Shown one piece after another: positions 60,829 through 64,000 of a stretch of 64,000 bases of DNA. Source of the DNA: Paenibacillus sp. FSL R5-0490 (lineage in GTDB: Bacteria > Bacillota > Bacilli > Bacillales > Cytobacillaceae); assembly GCF_001956215.1 (NCBI RefSeq), contig NZ_MRTQ01000004.1, forward strand, positions 146,281 to 210,280, given 5' to 3'. Position 1 is the stretch's first letter. Each line of letters opens with the position of its first letter. The notes under the pieces were generated by a model. That model worked only from the letters and a program-made list of their open reading frames with translations, did not search any database and was not told the DNA's origin. The translations under genes and the position numbers were made by a program.

Positions 60829-62454
60829 ATGAAAGGCAAGTCTTCACTGGTTTTAAGCATTTTACTGATTCTTTCATTATCATTACTGCTTTCAGCATGT
60901 TCCGGCAGCGGTGAAAAAGCATCCGGAGGCAGCAGCGGCGATCCAAAAGAGGGCGGTTCCCTAATTTATGCCCGCGGTGCTGATGCGATTGGGCTGGATC
61001 CCATCAATGTAACGGATGGCGAATCCATCCGTGTAACAAGCAATATATTTGAAACACTGTTTGTATATGATGAAAATCTTGAAGTCCAGCCGGGATTAGC
61101 GGAATCTCACAAAGTCTCTGACGATGGACTGACATGGACCATTACCCTGAAAAAGGGCATCAAGTTCCAGGATGGAACGGATTTTAATGCAGATGCAGTC
61201 GTGTTCAACTTCGATCGGTGGATGGATCCTGAAAATCCCTACCATAAAGGGGATTTTCCTTACTACCCTTTCTTGTACGGGGGCTTTAAAGGAGACCCGA
61301 ACCACAAGATCGAGTATGTAAAAGCAGTTGATGAATCAACAGTAGAGTTTAAATTAACGGAAAAGACAGCTCCTTTTATCAGCTATTTGGCTATACCTAT
61401 GTTTGGAATTGCAAGTCCGGCGGCCATTGAAAAGCATGGTGACAAATTCTATCAGCATCCAGTGGGAACAGGCCCGTTCGAATTTGTCAGCTGGAAAACC
61501 AATGACAAAATCGTCCTAAAGAAAAATGAAAATTATGCAGGAGAAGGTCCATATCTGGATGAACTGATTTTCCGCGTCATTCCGGAGAATTCCTCACGTC
61601 TTACTGCTCTTCAAGCGGGTGAAGTTGATATCATTGATGGGCTGAATCCCGATGATGCCACGACCATTGAAGCGGATTCAAACTTAAGTCTTGTCAAGCG
61701 CCCAAGCTTTAACATCGGCTACATGGTTTTGAATACACAAATGGCGCCTTTCGATGATGTTAAAGTCCGCCAGGCAGTCAATATGGCCATTGATAAACAG
61801 GCGATTGTGGATGCTTTCTATAATGGCTATGCCGAAGTGGCGAAAAACCCATTCCCATCTGTGCTTTGGGGCTATAATGACAGCATTGAAGACTACAAAT
61901 TCAATGTGGAAGAGGCGAAAAAACTATTGGCAGAAGCCGGTTATCCAGATGGATTCAAGACCCAGCTTTGGGCGATGAGCAACCCAAGACCGTATATGCC
62001 GCAGCCGATGAAGGTGGCAGAAGCCATCCAGTCTGATCTGAAGAAAGTTGGCATCGAAGCCGAAATTGTAACCTATGAATGGGCAACGTACCTTCAAAAG
62101 TCTGGAAACGGGGAACATCCAATGGGCTTATACGGCTGGACAGGCGTTATGGCCGATCCCGATAACTTCCTGTTCCCGAACCTGAGTGCAACGAATACGG
62201 AGAAACCTGCCAGCAACCGTGCGTTCTATGAAAATGAAGAATTCACGAAGCTTTTGCAGGACGCCCGTGTAACATTTGATCAGGAAGAACGGGCAAAGCT
62301 TTACCAGCAGGCTCAGGAAATCTTCCACAAAGATGCCCCATGGGTGACTCTTGCACATACAACACCGCCAATCGCAATGGCGGCCTATGTCCAGGGATTC
62401 ACTGCACACCCAATGGAAGATGATGACTTTACGAAGGTTTACTTGACGAATTAA
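60829..62454 (+). CDS. Peptide ABC transporter binding lipoprotein (DppA/OppA-like)
   Basis: A 541-residue SBP_bac_5 lipoprotein with lipobox LLSAC and a Gly/Ser-rich linker. Landmarks are LAESHKVSDDGLTWTITLKK and GIKFQDGTDFNADAVVFNFD. The fold and motifs are those of dipeptide- and nickel/glutathione-type binding proteins. The permeases and ATPases are not adjacent; the next gene is an M42 aminopeptidase, and other components may lie beyond the window. GGGGGAAAAAC precedes the ATG. Carbon catabolite control by the cre site at 60635 is likely. Confidence 0.92.
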   Translation: MKGKSSLVLSILLILSLSLLLSACSGSGEKASGGSSGDPKEGGSLIYARGADAIGLDPINVTDGESIRVTSNIFETLFVYDENLEVQPGLAESHKVSDDGLTWTITLKKGIKFQDGTDFNADAVVFNFDRWMDPENPYHKGDFPYYPFLYGGFKGDPNHKIEYVKAVDESTVEFKLTEKTAPFISYLAIPMFGIASPAAIEKHGDKFYQHPVGTGPFEFVSWKTNDKIVLKKNENYAGEGPYLDELIFRVIPENSSRLTALQAGEVDIIDGLNPDDATTIEADSNLSLVKRPSFNIGYMVLNTQMAPFDDVKVRQAVNMAIDKQAIVDAFYNGYAEVAKNPFPSVLWGYNDSIEDYKFNVEEAKKLLAEAGYPDGFKTQLWAMSNPRPYMPQPMKVAEAIQSDLKKVGIEAEIVTYEWATYLQKSGNGEHPMGLYGWTGVMADPDNFLFPNLSATNTEKPASNRAFYENEEFTKLLQDARVTFDQEERAKLYQQAQEIFHKDAPWVTLAHTTPPIAMAAYVQGFTAHPMEDDDFTKVYLTN

Positions 62455-62460
62455 CAGCCA

Positions 62461-62487
62461 GAGCCCCTGCGTTTGCGGGGGACTCTT
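62461..62487 (+). terminator. Hairpin between binding protein and aminopeptidase
   Basis: CCCCTGC and GCGGGG pair around GTTT, and GAG pairs with CTC outside, followed by only three T. Likely a partial terminator with read-through. Confidence 0.65.
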
Positions 62488-62512
62488 TGCATATTTAAGG
62501 GAGGGTTTCACT

Positions 62513-63580
62513 GTGTATGAATTATTAAAAGGGTTATGCGATATCGTAGGTCCAAGCGGTTTTGAACAGGATGTCCAGCGATTTATTTTAAATGAAGTGA
62601 AGGATTATGTGGATGAATACCACGTCGATTCGGTCGGGAACCTGATTGTGAAAAAGAAAGGAAATAACCCGGATTTTCCTTCATTAGTCATTGCAGCCCA
62701 CACCGATGAAATTGGATTTATCGTAAAAAAAATCGAGGATAACGGTTTAATTCGATTTGAGAAATTAGGCGGATTTGATGACCGCATTCTTTTATCACTG
62801 CCGGTTAAGATCCGTTCTGAAAAAGGCGCTGTAGATGGAGTGATTGGAACCATTTCTGCCCACTATGTGAAATGGGATGATCCAAAGCGCATTTCCAGCC
62901 ACCGCGATCTTTATATTGATATCGGCGCCCGTACAGCAGAAGAAGCCGCGGAAATGGGAATCAAGATTGGACAGCCCATCAGCTATGGCACTGAATTCAA
63001 GAAAATAGGAAGTAACCGCGTTACCGGCAAAGCTTTGGACGACCGGGCAGGCTGCGCCCTATTGATTCGTCTGCTCCAAAACATTGGAGGAAGCGGGGCA
63101 CAGCATGGTGACATTTACGGTGCCTTTACGGTACAGGAGGAAGTTGGGTTAAGAGGAGCGTCCGTTGTATCTGCAGCGGTAGAACCTGACTTTGCGCTGG
63201 CACTGGATACAACACCAACCAGCGACACATTTGACGTGCTCATGACAGGCACAAGAATCCTTGGCAATGGCCCTTGCATCAAAATCGCTGATAAATCACT
63301 GATTGCCCATCCGCTTGTCACTCAGCACCTCGAAAAAGTGGCGGCAGAAGGAGATATCCCATATCAGCATGAAGTCTTCATGGGAATCGGAACAGATGCA
63401 GGTGCCATCCATATGACAAACAAAGGCGTCACAGCAGGGGTTATCTCCATCCCGTCCCGCTATACACATACGCCGATTGAAGTAGTCGACTTGGATGATA
63501 TGGAAAACTCCTACAAGCTGCTGCACGACTTTGTGGTGACATTGAATCAGCTGAAGGGGAAGACGTTTTTGGATACATAA
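62513..63580 (+). CDS. M42-family glutamyl aminopeptidase/endoglucanase-type peptidase
   Basis: A 355-residue metallo-aminopeptidase of family M42, which forms large tetrahedral assemblies and trims peptides in the cytoplasm. The dinuclear metal and catalytic residues are in AAHTDEIGF (His and Asp), KALDDRAG (bridging Asp), VQEEVGLRG (Glu-Glu), ALDTTPT (Asp) and RYTHTPIE (His). The start is GTG at 62513, with GGGAGGG seven bases upstream. Following a peptide-binding protein, it probably degrades imported peptides. Confidence 0.92.
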   Translation: MYELLKGLCDIVGPSGFEQDVQRFILNEVKDYVDEYHVDSVGNLIVKKKGNNPDFPSLVIAAHTDEIGFIVKKIEDNGLIRFEKLGGFDDRILLSLPVKIRSEKGAVDGVIGTISAHYVKWDDPKRISSHRDLYIDIGARTAEEAAEMGIKIGQPISYGTEFKKIGSNRVTGKALDDRAGCALLIRLLQNIGGSGAQHGDIYGAFTVQEEVGLRGASVVSAAVEPDFALALDTTPTSDTFDVLMTGTRILGNGPCIKIADKSLIAHPLVTQHLEKVAAEGDIPYQHEVFMGIGTDAGAIHMTNKGVTAGVISIPSRYTHTPIEVVDLDDMENSYKLLHDFVVTLNQLKGKTFLDT

Positions 63581-63592
63581 TCTTTTCAAAGA

Positions 63593-63624
63593 AGACAGGG
63601 GGGCATGCTCTCTGTCTTTTTTTT
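63593..63624 (+). terminator. Terminator after M42 peptidase
   Basis: AGACAG and CTGTCT form the outer stem with further G-C pairs inside, followed by eight T. Repeat array 5 starts 26 bases later. Confidence 0.82.
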
Positions 63625-63649
63625 GTAGACAGCAGCCGTGCGAAATGGG

Positions 63650-63892
63650 CTATTTGCAAGATTCCACTCTCTATTTGCAGATTTGGCTATTCTATTTGCA
63701 GATTCAACCGGTCTATTTGCAAAATGAACTTCTCTATTTGCAGAATTCCCGTTTCTATTAGTAATGTTCACACTCACACATCACATCTGCCAAACTCCGT
63801 AACTGGAATCAGTCTATCTTCCTTTTCTATTAAAGCAGGCAGTGTATGCGTGCTGGATTGCTCTATTTGCAAAAATTCCATCTCTATTTGCA
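63650..63892 (-). repeat. TGCAAATAG array 5, seven boxes on the minus strand
   Basis: As CTATTTGCA on the plus strand, boxes start at 63650, 63671, 63692, 63713 and 63734, all 21 bp apart, and then at 63863 and 63884. A degenerate CTATTAGTA follows the last box of each group (63755 and 63905) in the same 21-bp phase. On the minus strand the group begins with GTGTGAACATTAC, the same TGTGAAC leader as other arrays. The orientation is opposite to arrays 1-4. Confidence 0.88.
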
Positions 63893-64000
63893 GGATTCCC
63901 ATTTCTATTAGTAATGTTCACACTCACACATCACATCTGCCAAACTCCGTAACTGGAATCAGTCTATCTTCCTTTTCTATTAAAGCAGGCAGCGTATGCG
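63731..64000 (+). repeat. 150-bp tandem direct repeat running off the window
   Basis: 63731-63850 and 63881-64000 are the same 120-bp sequence with three mismatches, at a period of 150 bp. Each copy holds one CTATTTGCA box, the leader motif and 80 bp of unique sequence (with CAAACTCCGTAACTGG). A second box lies in the 30 bp before the second copy. The last base of the window is still inside the repeat, so more copies may follow. Confidence 0.9.

Noticed and set aside
63586..63777. 63-codon minus-strand frame with repeated ANR residues over array 5
   Set aside because: It arises because this part of the array has a pure 21-bp period. The other arrays do not keep frame, and there is no matching ribosome site.

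Overview
The window reads as chromosome from a spore-forming Bacillaceae bacterium, close to Bacillus, Cytobacillus or Mesobacillus. The evidence is strong AGGAGG-type ribosome sites with frequent GTG and TTG starts, U-rich hairpin terminators, a SleB-type cortex hydrolase, LysM/3D and LysM/NlpC wall proteins, a PyrR-type pyrimidine leader, CcpA cre-like sites and a sigma-D-like promoter. No rRNA, tRNA, CRISPR array, phage or intact insertion sequence was found.

Layout. 1-18 kb: the end of a phosphopentomutase-family enzyme, a chemoreceptor, two wall proteins, a membrane protein, a lipoprotein, a zinc-ribbon PD-(D/E)XK nuclease, a PAS-GGDEF-EAL protein, and two secreted enzymes (an EEP nuclease and a 5'-nucleotidase) that share a C-terminal domain. 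15-26 kb: a sigma-54 activator, a divergent PepV-like dipeptidase, and an oligopeptide ABC operon (binding protein, two permeases, asparaginase, one fused double ATPase) behind a near-perfect -24/-12 promoter. Two inverted GGTTACCC boxes sit upstream and are the likely activator sites. 26-33 kb: an accessory stretch with a coiled-coil protein, a large lipase-type toxin with its lipoprotein partner, and a second copy of that pair whose toxin gene is broken. 33-39 kb: LacI regulator, glycogen debranching-type enzyme and maltodextrin-type ABC transporter, with three CCGAAACGTTTCGG-like operators.

40-53 kb: the most unusual gene set. Two transcription units carry a sugar ABC transporter (no ATPase), four different ADP-ribosylglycohydrolase (ARH) family proteins, an AtuA/DUF1446 protein, a DUF4387 protein, a ribokinase-like PfkB kinase and a terminal LacI regulator. 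Both units start behind pairs of the palindrome TGTAACCGGTTACA. I infer a catabolic pathway for an imported N- or O-ribosyl compound; the substrate cannot be read from the sequence.

53-64 kb: a chemoreceptor with a sigma-D-like promoter, a LysM-NlpC/P60 endopeptidase, an acyl-ACP desaturase-like diiron protein, a SpoIIAA-like STAS protein, the codBA cytosine operon behind a PyrR-type attenuator, and a peptide-binding protein followed by an M42 aminopeptidase behind a cre site.

The strongest signal outside genes is a family of repeat arrays at five intergenic places (about 7.4-7.7, 27.5, 31.2, 57.1 and 63.65-63.9 kb). The core TGCAAATAG recurs every 20 or 21 bp with variable spacers. The alternation averages close to two turns of B-DNA, so all boxes lie on one face of the helix. 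Most arrays begin after a TGTGAAC-like leader and lie at 3' ends of genes.
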